Below are positions 25,523-35,147 of a DNA stretch of 64,000 bases, piece by piece. Under the pieces are notes generated by a model that saw only the letters and a list, made by a program, of their open reading frames with translations, did not search any database and was not told where the DNA came from. A program made the translations under genes and the position numbers. Position 1 is the stretch's first letter; every line of letters begins with the position of its first letter. Origin of the DNA: Candidatus Saccharimonadota bacterium (lineage in GTDB: Bacteria > Patescibacteriota > Saccharimonadia > Saccharimonadales > UBA4665); the NCBI GenBank assembly GCA_027459325.1, contig DAIDIO010000001.1, forward strand, positions 62,001 through 126,000. Reading direction: 5' to 3'.

Positions 25523-28500
25523 AAAACAACAATAGTCAATCCAGTCAACCAGTGGTTTTGCTTGTTGAGCCTAATCCTTATCACGGAGAAATTTTACCTG
25601 GATTTACTTACTTATTTCAAAAACTAGGATACAAAGTACATATTTTAATGAGAAAAGAACTAGCAAGGCTAGATCCATTTGCAATATATCCTGCAGACAA
25701 GGTACCAATAATCCACGCTGGAACAGCACAATGGATGAAGGAATTTCTTTATAAGCTACCAAGTGAAACATACGAAATTATTTTTTATACAACTAATGTA
25801 TTTTGGGAAAAGGATAAAAATAATACAAGTTATCTGCGATATCTAAAATTCATGCCAAGATCTAAACACGGCAGCTTATATATGGAGCATAATTTATGGT
25901 CAATCAAGCAAGACGATAGTGAGCAACTTTATAGTTTAGGTAGAGTTTTTACCTTGCTTGAACACTCATACAATGAGGGAAGAACTAAGATGATTAACCC
26001 CCACTATTTTGGAAAGACGTTTGAGCCACCCATTAAAATCGATGACGTGACCACGATACTTTTAGTCGGCTCTTCAAGTTATACGCCTTACTCCTTAGAT
26101 CTCTTGTTCAACTCATTAAGAGATTTAAAAAAGTTAAATATACACATTAAAGTTTTAATAACCGCTACAGATATTACAATCCCTAAGGATTTAAATGGTC
26201 AACTAATAGTGAAGGGTCACCTAGGTTTTAAAGATTATTATCAGATAGTACAAGCAAGCAAATATCTACTAACAATATTTGACCTTGATTCAAAAAATAT
26301 AGAACAAATAAAATATCGCGAAGGAACATCAAGTGGTACTGTTCAATTGAGCCTGGGTTTTAAAAAGCCCGTAATAATGAATGAAAAATTTGCTAAAACA
26401 TATGGCTTTAACAATAAAAATGCAATAACATATCAGGGAGCTGGGCTAACTGAATGTCTAATTGAAGCAGTAAAAATTAATAAAAAAAGCTATAACGATA
26501 AGATAGATAATTTGTCTAAAATGGCAAATAATATTGAAAAAACTTCACTTAAAAACTTATCTGAAGCCATTGCTCATCTAAAAAAATCGAACGATATCGA
26601 TTTGCTAAACATTCTTGACACCAACTCAGTAGAAGTTCTAACAACTTATGAAAGATATAATGCTTTAAGGGCCGAGAATAAACAGCTTGAAAAAGAGTTG
26701 ATTCTACGAAGAGCACAAGTGCTAGATCTTGATTGCAAAAATTCTCAAATAGCTACGGACTTAGCAGGATTAAGAAGTCAACTTAGAGTTTATAAGCAAT
26801 CGAAAACCCAAAATTTATCGAATATTTTATCTAATAATAACGGAGTTAAAAGTTATCTAAGCTTAGCGCCTAAATCTCTATTGATCAAGCAAGCAAACGC
26901 CAGACAACACAGCGAATTCCTTAAACAAGTAAGCGAGATAAAAAATTCAGGATTTTTCGATAAAGAATTTTATTTATCTAATAACCCGGACGTTGAACAT
27001 AGTGGAATGGATGCAGTAGAGCACTACGTAAGACACGGTTCTGAAGAGGGAAGGCAACCCAGTCTGGACTTCGACCAAGATTATTACCTCTCTCGCTATC
27101 TAGACGTTAGGTATAGTCAAATGAATCCACTGCTCCACTATATTAGGTTTGGAAAATCTGAAGGGAGGACTGCAAGATTAGATATACATACTGATTTATA
27201 TGAAACAAGACCTTCAATTGTTTTTCAGTTAGATAGTTTTGATAAAGGCGGACTCGAAGAGGTGGTCTTTATGCTAGCTGCAAATCCTACTATCAACCTT
27301 AAATATAAAGTATATATATTTGTAACAGGTAGTAATCAAGGATACTTAGCTGAGAAGGCCGAACAAAAAGGTCTAAAAGTAATTGGATTAGAGCATAATA
27401 ACTACTATCTCGAGTTCTTAATAAAAAAGTTAAATGTTAAGTTGTGTAACTTGCATTACTCGATTTTCGGCATAGGTACATACAAAAAACATAACACTAA
27501 GCTCGTTTATACAATTCACAATAACTACATATGGGCTAACAAAGATTTTGTTAATGAAAGGTTGTTACCCTACGGTGTAATAGATAAATTTATCCCAGTT
27601 TCTAAACAGGTAGGAGATTTCTTTTCTAAAAAATTCTATATTCCGAAGAAAAAATTGCACGTAATTACAAACGGTATTGATGTAAGTACTGAGCTTGTAA
27701 AACCCCAACACAGAGCGACCTATGGATTCAAGGCCTCAGACTACCTATTTATCAATGTTGCTTCGTTTACTCCTGCTAAATTTCATGTAGACACCGTTGT
27801 TGCGTTCGCTAAGGTCGTTCAACAGCACCCTCAAGCGAGATTAATTTTAGTCGGCAATATTTTAGACGGTGCATACTTTAACGCGATTAACGAAATTATA
27901 GATAAGTACAATATTAAAAAATATATTACCATTATTGACTATATACCTAAAGAAGAATTACTTGGTCTGCTCGAAATGGCTGATTGCTTCATCCTTGCTT
28001 CGCTTACAGAAGGCTTTAGTATAGCCAGCATTGAAGCTCTATATCATAATCTACCATTAATACTAACTGACGTAGGTGGCGCAAGGCATCTTATAGATAA
28101 AAATGACGTAGGTATTATAGTAAAGAATGCCTATGATGATATTAACTCTCTTACGACTGATTTAGTTAACTCCCGCTTTTTAGATGATAGTCACTTAAAT
28201 AACCTAAATGATCTTGCCCACGCTATGTCGGAGATGCTTAGAAATAAGGATTTGTGGGCTAAAAAAGCCAAAATAGGGAAGAATAAAGTAAAGAAGCGCT
28301 TCCTTACAGAACAAGTCATAGATAAATATATACGAGAATTTGATAAATGCATTTACGAAAGGCAAGATTTTGGAAGCGAGCTTACGAAAATAGCCAAAAA
28401 AATTAACATCGCCTTTTTTGCACCATTTCCTTCGCCAGAGCGAATAACTGAAGGCTGGATGAGCCGCATCAGGACCATAGACTCAATAATCGGTAACACT

Positions 28501-29460
28501 GGGAAAATATATATAAATGTTTCACAGGATGATAAAGACCCAGAAATAAAAAAATATTCGCAAAACAGCTGGGAGGTAAATGTTGGAATTAACTCAACTT
28601 ACTATAAACAGTCAGTCGATATAATTATCGAGAAAGTAAACATTGCATACGCTCACACATTGCATTTAGCCGAATTTGCAATTCCTTGGCTAGGCAGCAA
28701 TAAGATTATTGTAGATTTTCATGGCATAACCCCGGAGGAGGAAGTTATGATGGGTAGGCCTTACTTAGCGAGTAAATATGAAGAAATTGAAAAAAAAGTT
28801 CTTTCGGATGCACGAGTTTGTGTTATGGTTTCATACTCTATGCGCGATCATTATAAAAACAAATATGACATAAAAACAAACAAAACCATCATCTTGCCCA
28901 TAGTGGAGAGCATCAATGTTTACCGGAAAGTGTTCAATCACATACCTAACACGAAGTACCAAACTGTATATAGCGGTGGTACGCAGGAATGGCAAAATGT
29001 TCATGATATGTTAAGTCTTGCGAAAACAACCTCCAAAACCGTAAGAACTAGTTTTCTTTCACACGATTGGGAATATTTATCTAAGCTAGGAAAAGAACAT
29101 AATTTACCCAATGAAACAGTATATGAATTTTGTAATAAAAAGGATTTATTTTCAGAGTATAAAAAGTATGATTTCGGGTTTGTAATAAGAGATGATACTC
29201 CTGTTAATAGAGTAGCATGCCCAACTAAACTTTATGAATATATGACCGCTGGGATTATACCAATCGTTAGACTCCAAGAGTTGGGTGATTTTAAGAGATT
29301 CGGATATAAATATATAACCGAGGATGATTATCAAAATGCAAGATTACCAGATAATGATAAAATGCAGAGAATGATAAATGATAATTATGAAGTGGTCGAT
29401 AAAATGAAAAAAACATTCAACCAAGGAAGTGCAGACTTAATGAAGGAGGCTAGATGTTAA
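25519..29460 (+). CDS. Giant multidomain glycosyltransferase (three GT-B-like modules)
   Basis: 1313 aa. Residues 1-345: GT-B-like module (VVLLVEPNPYHG, REGTSSGTVQLSLGFKKPVI). About 374-430: coiled coil (YNALRAENKQLEKELILRR). About 479-554: two copies of the FxxxYLxxNPDV...HYVRHGSEEGRxPS repeat seen in capsule glycosyltransferases. About 564-950: GT4 enzyme (SFDKGGLEEVV, SLTEGFSIASIEALYHNLPLI). About 960-1313: another GT-B module (FAPFPSPERITEGW, VDFHGITPEEE, YSGGTQEWQN, NRVACPTKLYEYM). The last module is paralogous to the separate gene at 30573-31754. One chain could add several sugars in sequence. Overlaps wecB by 7 bp. Confidence 0.85.
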   Translation: MKNNNSQSSQPVVLLVEPNPYHGEILPGFTYLFQKLGYKVHILMRKELARLDPFAIYPADKVPIIHAGTAQWMKEFLYKLPSETYEIIFYTTNVFWEKDKNNTSYLRYLKFMPRSKHGSLYMEHNLWSIKQDDSEQLYSLGRVFTLLEHSYNEGRTKMINPHYFGKTFEPPIKIDDVTTILLVGSSSYTPYSLDLLFNSLRDLKKLNIHIKVLITATDITIPKDLNGQLIVKGHLGFKDYYQIVQASKYLLTIFDLDSKNIEQIKYREGTSSGTVQLSLGFKKPVIMNEKFAKTYGFNNKNAITYQGAGLTECLIEAVKINKKSYNDKIDNLSKMANNIEKTSLKNLSEAIAHLKKSNDIDLLNILDTNSVEVLTTYERYNALRAENKQLEKELILRRAQVLDLDCKNSQIATDLAGLRSQLRVYKQSKTQNLSNILSNNNGVKSYLSLAPKSLLIKQANARQHSEFLKQVSEIKNSGFFDKEFYLSNNPDVEHSGMDAVEHYVRHGSEEGRQPSLDFDQDYYLSRYLDVRYSQMNPLLHYIRFGKSEGRTARLDIHTDLYETRPSIVFQLDSFDKGGLEEVVFMLAANPTINLKYKVYIFVTGSNQGYLAEKAEQKGLKVIGLEHNNYYLEFLIKKLNVKLCNLHYSIFGIGTYKKHNTKLVYTIHNNYIWANKDFVNERLLPYGVIDKFIPVSKQVGDFFSKKFYIPKKKLHVITNGIDVSTELVKPQHRATYGFKASDYLFINVASFTPAKFHVDTVVAFAKVVQQHPQARLILVGNILDGAYFNAINEIIDKYNIKKYITIIDYIPKEELLGLLEMADCFILASLTEGFSIASIEALYHNLPLILTDVGGARHLIDKNDVGIIVKNAYDDINSLTTDLVNSRFLDDSHLNNLNDLAHAMSEMLRNKDLWAKKAKIGKNKVKKRFLTEQVIDKYIREFDKCIYERQDFGSELTKIAKKINIAFFAPFPSPERITEGWMSRIRTIDSIIGNTGKIYINVSQDDKDPEIKKYSQNSWEVNVGINSTYYKQSVDIIIEKVNIAYAHTLHLAEFAIPWLGSNKIIVDFHGITPEEEVMMGRPYLASKYEEIEKKVLSDARVCVMVSYSMRDHYKNKYDIKTNKTIILPIVESINVYRKVFNHIPNTKYQTVYSGGTQEWQNVHDMLSLAKTTSKTVRTSFLSHDWEYLSKLGKEHNLPNETVYEFCNKKDLFSEYKKYDFGFVIRDDTPVNRVACPTKLYEYMTAGIIPIVRLQELGDFKRFGYKYITEDDYQNARLPDNDKMQRMINDNYEVVDKMKKTFNQGSADLMKEARC

Positions 29461-30572
29461 AGGTCTTGTTTATATTTGGCACGCGACCAGAAGCTATTAA
29501 AATGGCACCCTTGATCAAGGAACTTAAAAAGAGGACAGATAAATTTGAGACTAGGGTGTGTGTAACGGCCCAGCATAGAGAAATGCTTGACCAAGTGTTG
29601 AGTTTCTTCTCGATCACACCAGATTACGACCTAGATATCATGTCAGCTGACCAGACACTATTTAGGCTAACGGCAAATATATTAACTAAACTTGAAAAGC
29701 CAATTGATGATTTTCAACCCGATATTATATTAGTTCAAGGGGATACCACCACTGCATTTATAGGCGCACTTGCCGCATATTATAAGCATATCGACGTAGC
29801 GCACATAGAAGCGGGACTTAGAAGCGGCGATATTTATTCTCCATTTCCAGAAGAAGCCAACAGGGCATTGATCTCTAAGTTAGCTAAATATAACTTTACC
29901 CCAACACAAAGGGCCTCTAGCGCATTGTTAAATGAAGGAGTCAACAAAAGATATATTTTTCAGGTAGGTAATACAGTAATTGACGCTTTACTTTTAGGTC
30001 TCAAAATCATCAAAAATACAGATGATACTAAATATTCTGAAAATTTAAACTTTCTGGATAGTTCCAAGAAAACAATTCTCGTCACAGGTCATAGACGAGA
30101 AAGTTTTGGAAGAGGCTTTGAGAACATGTGTAATGCTATTAAAAACCTCGCCTTCAATAACCCAGATATAGATTTAGTATATCCAGTTCACTTAAACCCA
30201 AATGTACAAGAGCCGGTTAAAAGGATTCTTCGAAACTTATCAAATGTCCACCTTATCAAGCCACTGGATTACCCAGAGCTTATATGGCTAATGGAAAAAT
30301 CTTATTTTGTAATTACTGACTCCGGCGGAATACAAGAGGAGGCGCCAAGTCTTGGTAAGCCAGTTTTAGTTATGAGAGAAGTAACAGAGAGGCAAGAAGG
30401 AATAGAGGCTGGTACGGCAAAATTGGTAGGAGTTGATGAAAAGACTATTTATACAGAGGCTCAAAAATTGTTAGATAACAGGGGGTACTATAATAAGATG
30501 GCTAACTCAATAAACCCATACGGTGACGGCACCGCTTCTGTACAAATTGCAAAAATTTTAGAGAAAACTTAA
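29454..30572 (+). CDS. wecB: UDP-N-acetylglucosamine 2-epimerase (non-hydrolysing)
   Basis: 372 aa, normal length. It interconverts UDP-GlcNAc and UDP-ManNAc. Motifs: FGTRPEAIKMAPL, QGDTTTAF, HIEAGLRSGD, TGHRRESFG and TDSGGIQEEAPSLGKPVLVMREVTERQEG. It is flanked by two genes carrying the same glycosyltransferase module, which makes ManNAc a candidate donor sugar for that module (inference). Confidence 0.96.
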   Translation: MLKVLFIFGTRPEAIKMAPLIKELKKRTDKFETRVCVTAQHREMLDQVLSFFSITPDYDLDIMSADQTLFRLTANILTKLEKPIDDFQPDIILVQGDTTTAFIGALAAYYKHIDVAHIEAGLRSGDIYSPFPEEANRALISKLAKYNFTPTQRASSALLNEGVNKRYIFQVGNTVIDALLLGLKIIKNTDDTKYSENLNFLDSSKKTILVTGHRRESFGRGFENMCNAIKNLAFNNPDIDLVYPVHLNPNVQEPVKRILRNLSNVHLIKPLDYPELIWLMEKSYFVITDSGGIQEEAPSLGKPVLVMREVTERQEGIEAGTAKLVGVDEKTIYTEAQKLLDNRGYYNKMANSINPYGDGTASVQIAKILEKT

Positions 30573-31754
30573 ATGATACTGTTTATCGCTCCTAATCCGC
30601 ATAAAATAGAAGAGCGTGAAGGCTTTTTGCAAAGAGTTCGGGCTATTGATAGCCTTTTCCCAAGCGAGGAGAAGATATACTTCGATGATTTACATGAAGA
30701 AATCGACCAGGCCAAAGCTGTGATGGAAGCTCGAGTCATCTACGTGCACAGCATTTATAATGCAAATAAAATATTAAAAATTTATTCTAGATTTTCAGAG
30801 AAGATAATTACGGACTTGCACGGCGTAGTTCCGGAAGAAGAAGAGTATGCAAATAATATGGAAATGGTTTCCATTATGAAAGTAACCGAAGAAGAGGTAT
30901 TCAAGGTAGGAAGAAACTTTGTCGCGGTTACCAATTCTATGGTCAGGCACTTCGACAAAAAGTATCCAACGAATGAACGAATCTGGATAGTTCTTCCAAT
31001 ATTTGAAAATATAGCCATCTCAAAAGGAGTACAAACTAAAAATACCGGTAAGCGAGTGGTTATTTATGCCGGCGGAACACAGCCTTGGCAAAATATATCT
31101 GATATGAAAGAGGCAATAAAACAAAAAGAAGCAAAATATAATTTTGTTATTTTAACGCATAACAAAAAAGAGTTCTCTGACCTAAGCGGTCAGCAGAACA
31201 TCACTGTTAAGACAGTGCCATCGGCTGACATAGCCAATTATTACAAAGAGGCGAGTCTGGGGTTTGTTTTACGAAAAAAAAACTTGGTTAATCGTGTGGC
31301 CTGTCCCACAAAACTTGTAGAGTATTTAGCTTACGGAGTCTTACCGATAGTTAGTTTCGAGAGCATAGGAGATTTTAATGAAATGGGCTACAGCTTCATA
31401 AGATTAGATGATTTTATAAAACAGGATCTTTCCGAGTCAGACATTAACAAAGGCGTTGAAAATAACTTTAGGGTTTACGAAACTCTAATAATGCAAGTAG
31501 AAGCCGCACGCGAGAAACTTATAGACTTAGTAAACTCAATTAAACAAACCCAGAGCAACCACACGCTTGAATTAATAGCATTAGAAATTCAGTATCAAAG
31601 GGATATTAACCAAATTCTTAGATATGAATATCAAATTGAACAATATAAGGCAAAGATTAACGAATATGCAAAATCCGTTGAGTATTACAAAGAAATTGCC
31701 GAAAACAAACACTCAAAAATAACAATTTTCAAAAAAGGTTTATTAAAAAGATAG
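30573..31754 (+). CDS. GT-B glycosyltransferase paralogous to the end of the 1313-aa protein
   Basis: 393 aa, starting directly after the wecB stop. Shared motifs with the C-terminal module of the giant enzyme include FLQRVRAIDSLF, DLHGVVPEEEEY, YAGGTQPWQNISDM, NRVACPTKLVEYL and IGDFNEMGYSF. The last 60 residues form a helical, coiled-coil-like tail. Cytoplasmic. Exact sugar unknown. Confidence 0.8.
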   Translation: MILFIAPNPHKIEEREGFLQRVRAIDSLFPSEEKIYFDDLHEEIDQAKAVMEARVIYVHSIYNANKILKIYSRFSEKIITDLHGVVPEEEEYANNMEMVSIMKVTEEEVFKVGRNFVAVTNSMVRHFDKKYPTNERIWIVLPIFENIAISKGVQTKNTGKRVVIYAGGTQPWQNISDMKEAIKQKEAKYNFVILTHNKKEFSDLSGQQNITVKTVPSADIANYYKEASLGFVLRKKNLVNRVACPTKLVEYLAYGVLPIVSFESIGDFNEMGYSFIRLDDFIKQDLSESDINKGVENNFRVYETLIMQVEAAREKLIDLVNSIKQTQSNHTLELIALEIQYQRDINQILRYEYQIEQYKAKINEYAKSVEYYKEIAENKHSKITIFKKGLLKR

Positions 31755-31774
31755 ATTAATTTAATAATTAATCT
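31753..31774. repeat. Perfect 9-bp inverted repeat after the glycosyltransferase stop
   Basis: AGATTAATT, a 4-nt loop TAAT, AATTAATCT. It overlaps the TAG stop. The stem is AT-rich and has no T tract after it, so it is a weak terminator candidate at most; it separates the preceding operon from the next promoter. Confidence 0.4.
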
Positions 31775-31787
31775 CGGCTAAATGTAT

Positions 31788-31793
31788 TACAAT
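31788..31793 (+). promoter_or_regulatory. -10 box just before the GT2 gene
   Basis: TACAAT lies 8 bp before the GTG at 31802, predicting a transcript that starts at or next to the start codon. No good -35 is visible. Confidence 0.35.
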
Positions 31794-31801
31794 ATAAGGA
31801 A

Positions 31802-33649
31802 GTGAAGAAACTACAAAAACATGTGGTGAAGTACGGGGTTTATGGTACAAGAAAATTTCTTGCAAAATACCCGCGGGTAAAAAATGCAGTTAAAAGAATT
31901 GCACATACTCAGCTGGGTATACCTACAATAAGCGATCAAATATATGCGAAATGGGTCCAAAATAGCTTCCCTGATTTTATTGAAATAGCAAAACTCCGTC
32001 AACAATTACCTAAACTAAAGCTTCAACCATTAATTTCAATTGTTGTGCCCACCTACAATACTAATATAGTGTTCTTAAGAGACTGTATTGACTCTGTTTT
32101 AGGGCAAGTTTATGAAAATTGGGAACTATGCATAGTTGATGACTGCTCAACTGACAATAGAGTCAGAAAAGTAATTGAAGAATACGCCAAAAACGATAGA
32201 AGAGTTAATGCTAAATTTCTTAGCAGCAATAAGCATATAGCCGGGGCTACAAATGAAGCGATAAAGTTAGCTAGCGGTGAGTTTATTGGTTTATTAGATC
32301 ATGACGATCTTTTGTGGCCTAATGCATTATTCGAAGTAGTGAAGGCAATAAATAAATACCCTAAAGCAGACTTTATTTATACTGACGAAGATAAAATAAC
32401 AGAAGACAGATATCAACATCTGGGACCATTTTTTAAACCGGACTGGAACCCCGACTTCTTGCTAAGCGTAAACTATATTACTCACTTTTCAGTAGTGCGT
32501 AAGACGCTCATTAATAAGATAGGTGGCTTAAGGGCTGAATATAATGGAGCTCAAGACTGGGACTTGTTTTTTAGGATAACTAGTGCAACTCCCAATATTT
32601 ATCACATACCAAAAATTCTTTATAGTTGGCGGATACATGATCTTTCAACTGCAAAGACAACTCAAGCTAAACCTTACGTAGTAGAGGCACAAAGGCGCGC
32701 TATTAGTAGTGGCCTCAAAGGCCGAGGATACGAAGACGTATTGATACGCCAAGATCACAAAAATCAAGGTTATTGGGAAGTCCAATTTGAGCTAAAAAAT
32801 AAACCCTTGGTGTCGATCGTTATACCTAGTAAAAATCAATATAAAATAGTTAAGAGATGCATCGATTCTATTTACAATAAATCTACATATGAGAATTTTG
32901 AAATCATTCTGGTAGACACGGGGAGTACAGAAAAAAGAGTGTTAAGCCTTTATAAAAAATTAGAGAATAAACATAGCAATTTTCATCTCATTGATTGGCC
33001 AGAACGGCCTTTTAGCTATAGCAGAAGCTGTAATAAGGGTGCTGAATCCGCAAATGGTGAAGTACTAATTATGCTTAACAATGATACTGAAGTTATAACA
33101 CCAAATTGGATTGAGCTTTTAGCTGGAGATGCTTTACGAAAAGAAATAGGCGCGGTAGGTTGCTTGCTATTCTATCCCGATAAACACCACATACAGCATG
33201 CTGGGGTCGGAGTAGGTTTAGGTGGAGTGGCTGCCAATTCGTTTTCTATGATGACACTTAATCAACTAATGAATCAGACCCAACACCTAATGATAAACAC
33301 TAAGCATAATATGACCGCTGTTACAGCTGCTTGTTTAGCAATAAGAAAACAAGTATTTAATGAAGTAGGGGGCTTTGATGATGCCTTTAGTGTCACATAT
33401 AATGATGTTGATCTGTGTTTAAGACTACTCGAAAGAGGGTATATTAATCTTTACACCCCGTACGTAAGGCTATTACACTATGAGTCAGTAAGCCTGGGCG
33501 CTCCTGATGAAATAATGAAACGAGACACAAAAGAGTTCAAATCAGCTCAAGAATTGTTTAAGAAAAAATGGTCAAAATATATAAAGCACGACCCTAATCT
33601 TAACCCAAACTTAGATAAAACAAACGCATTTTATGAAGTTAAATTTTGA
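31802..33649 (+). CDS. Double-domain GT2 glycosyltransferase
   Basis: 615 aa from GTG 31802. Two GT-A domains: the first (about 75-310) has ISIVVPTYNTN, IVDDCSTDN, LLDHDDLLWP and YTDEDKI; the second (about 335-600) has VSIVIPSKNQ, LVDTGSTE, MLNNDTEV and FSVTYNDVDLCLRLLERG. The order matches WbbL/RgpF-like bifunctional polymerising enzymes. It overlaps the following membrane protein gene by 17 bp. Probable role: elongation of the surface glycan. Confidence 0.88.
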   Translation: MKKLQKHVVKYGVYGTRKFLAKYPRVKNAVKRIAHTQLGIPTISDQIYAKWVQNSFPDFIEIAKLRQQLPKLKLQPLISIVVPTYNTNIVFLRDCIDSVLGQVYENWELCIVDDCSTDNRVRKVIEEYAKNDRRVNAKFLSSNKHIAGATNEAIKLASGEFIGLLDHDDLLWPNALFEVVKAINKYPKADFIYTDEDKITEDRYQHLGPFFKPDWNPDFLLSVNYITHFSVVRKTLINKIGGLRAEYNGAQDWDLFFRITSATPNIYHIPKILYSWRIHDLSTAKTTQAKPYVVEAQRRAISSGLKGRGYEDVLIRQDHKNQGYWEVQFELKNKPLVSIVIPSKNQYKIVKRCIDSIYNKSTYENFEIILVDTGSTEKRVLSLYKKLENKHSNFHLIDWPERPFSYSRSCNKGAESANGEVLIMLNNDTEVITPNWIELLAGDALRKEIGAVGCLLFYPDKHHIQHAGVGVGLGGVAANSFSMMTLNQLMNQTQHLMINTKHNMTAVTAACLAIRKQVFNEVGGFDDAFSVTYNDVDLCLRLLERGYINLYTPYVRLLHYESVSLGAPDEIMKRDTKEFKSAQELFKKKWSKYIKHDPNLNPNLDKTNAFYEVKF

Positions 33650-35132
33650 CACGATAAAAATACGTCATGTTTTAATCAAGGTGTTTAGTTATATTAGGTT
33701 GGGTATAACAAAACCGCATGTAGTATTTTTGGTTATCGGAGGACTATTTGGAATAATTTATATATTTTTGGTACCACCTTTTTATCAACCAGATGAGATT
33801 GCACACTTTAACAGAATTTATCAAATATCACACGGTAACCTAGGCGAACAAAAAATTCCCGGACCTGGATACTTCGGTGACTATATACCGATCAAAATAA
33901 TCAATTTTGAGAATTATTATTACGAATCATTAATACATGGAAATAATAATCAAGTAACTTTGTCTACGATAGTACACGAGTTTTCAGGGAATAGTGCAAC
34001 AATTAATACAAACACCTCCAGGCGTCCATTAGAATTTTCAAACACCGAACAGTACAGTCCCATGCTATACATTCCACAAGTATTTGGAATGCTGATTTCT
34101 AAAATTATTAATTTGACCATTCCAGACACTTTTTATTTAGTACGTATGTTCGGATTTCTCGCTTGGCTAATTATTTGCACTTTTGCGATTAAAAGGATGA
34201 AAATTGTTGGGTGGGCAATTGCTATTTTACTGCTAACCCCTTTAAGTATTTCTGTAGCTACATCAATATCTGCTGATCCGATGACGATAGCGTATTCATC
34301 GCTTTTTATTGCACTTGTATTCGAGGCTGTAACCACTAAACACTTAAACAAAAACAGAATATTGCTTTTTATGGTAACGGCAATATTACTCGCATCAACA
34401 AAAATTCCTTATGTCTTAATTTTATTAACCACACTTCTTATTCCATCGTCTAGCTTTATTAAGGGTACGAAACAAAAAGTTCAATTCTTAACAGCATTAG
34501 CATGCATTGTAATAGCGTTTACCGGCTCGTGGTTGTTGATAACACGTGTAAATCATGTTTCATACCGAACAATTAGTGGAGGTGCAAATATAGACGAGAA
34601 TATTAATGAGTCTTTTTTGCTTGATCACCCGCTTACGTTTGGACATAAGCTTTACGACACCTATTTAAGAGTAACTCCATATTCTTCTTCGGATCCTGAA
34701 TGGGGTTTCGTAGGGGTATTGACTGCTACCGGTATGAGCATTCCTGCATGGGCTGTAGGGCTTTATTTTGCTACTCTTGGTGGAGTGTTTGTCAAATTAA
34801 GAGAAGGCGCAGTAAAAAGAGAATATTTGAGTATTGCTAAAAGAGGCTACATCTTCGGAATCACGTTAGTGTTATTCATGGCTGTTAATGCAGCAGTTTT
34901 CGTGAGTTGGTCTCGTGAAAAGGTGCAAATCATAGAAGGTATTCAGTCTAGATATTTCATCCCTATTTCACTATTGGCGGTTTTTTTCATGATACCCATA
35001 TACAGAAGTAATGTAAAACTTTCCAATACCTTCTTTTATTTTTATGTATTAGCTATTGCCATAATTCAACTGTCAGCTATACTTGCAATCTATTATCAAT
35101 TTTATACAAACCCTATGCCAGTTTTTAACTGA
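33633..35132 (+). CDS. Polytopic membrane protein, DUF2142-like
   Basis: 499 aa with about 10-12 hydrophobic segments. After the first segment comes PPFYQPDEIAHFNRIYQISHG, the hallmark of DUF2142 proteins, where the acidic PDE motif in the first external loop resembles that of GT-C lipid-linked glycosyltransferases. The later SRYFIPISLLAVFFMIP segment also fits. It probably transfers or modifies sugars on the outer face of the membrane (inference). Confidence 0.8.
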   Translation: MKLNFDTIKIRHVLIKVFSYIRLGITKPHVVFLVIGGLFGIIYIFLVPPFYQPDEIAHFNRIYQISHGNLGEQKIPGPGYFGDYIPIKIINFENYYYESLIHGNNNQVTLSTIVHEFSGNSATINTNTSRRPLEFSNTEQYSPMLYIPQVFGMLISKIINLTIPDTFYLVRMFGFLAWLIICTFAIKRMKIVGWAIAILLLTPLSISVATSISADPMTIAYSSLFIALVFEAVTTKHLNKNRILLFMVTAILLASTKIPYVLILLTTLLIPSSSFIKGTKQKVQFLTALACIVIAFTGSWLLITRVNHVSYRTISGGANIDENINESFLLDHPLTFGHKLYDTYLRVTPYSSSDPEWGFVGVLTATGMSIPAWAVGLYFATLGGVFVKLREGAVKREYLSIAKRGYIFGITLVLFMAVNAAVFVSWSREKVQIIEGIQSRYFIPISLLAVFFMIPIYRSNVKLSNTFFYFYVLAIAIIQLSAILAIYYQFYTNPMPVFN

Positions 35133-35147
35133 AATCATCTACTGCTA

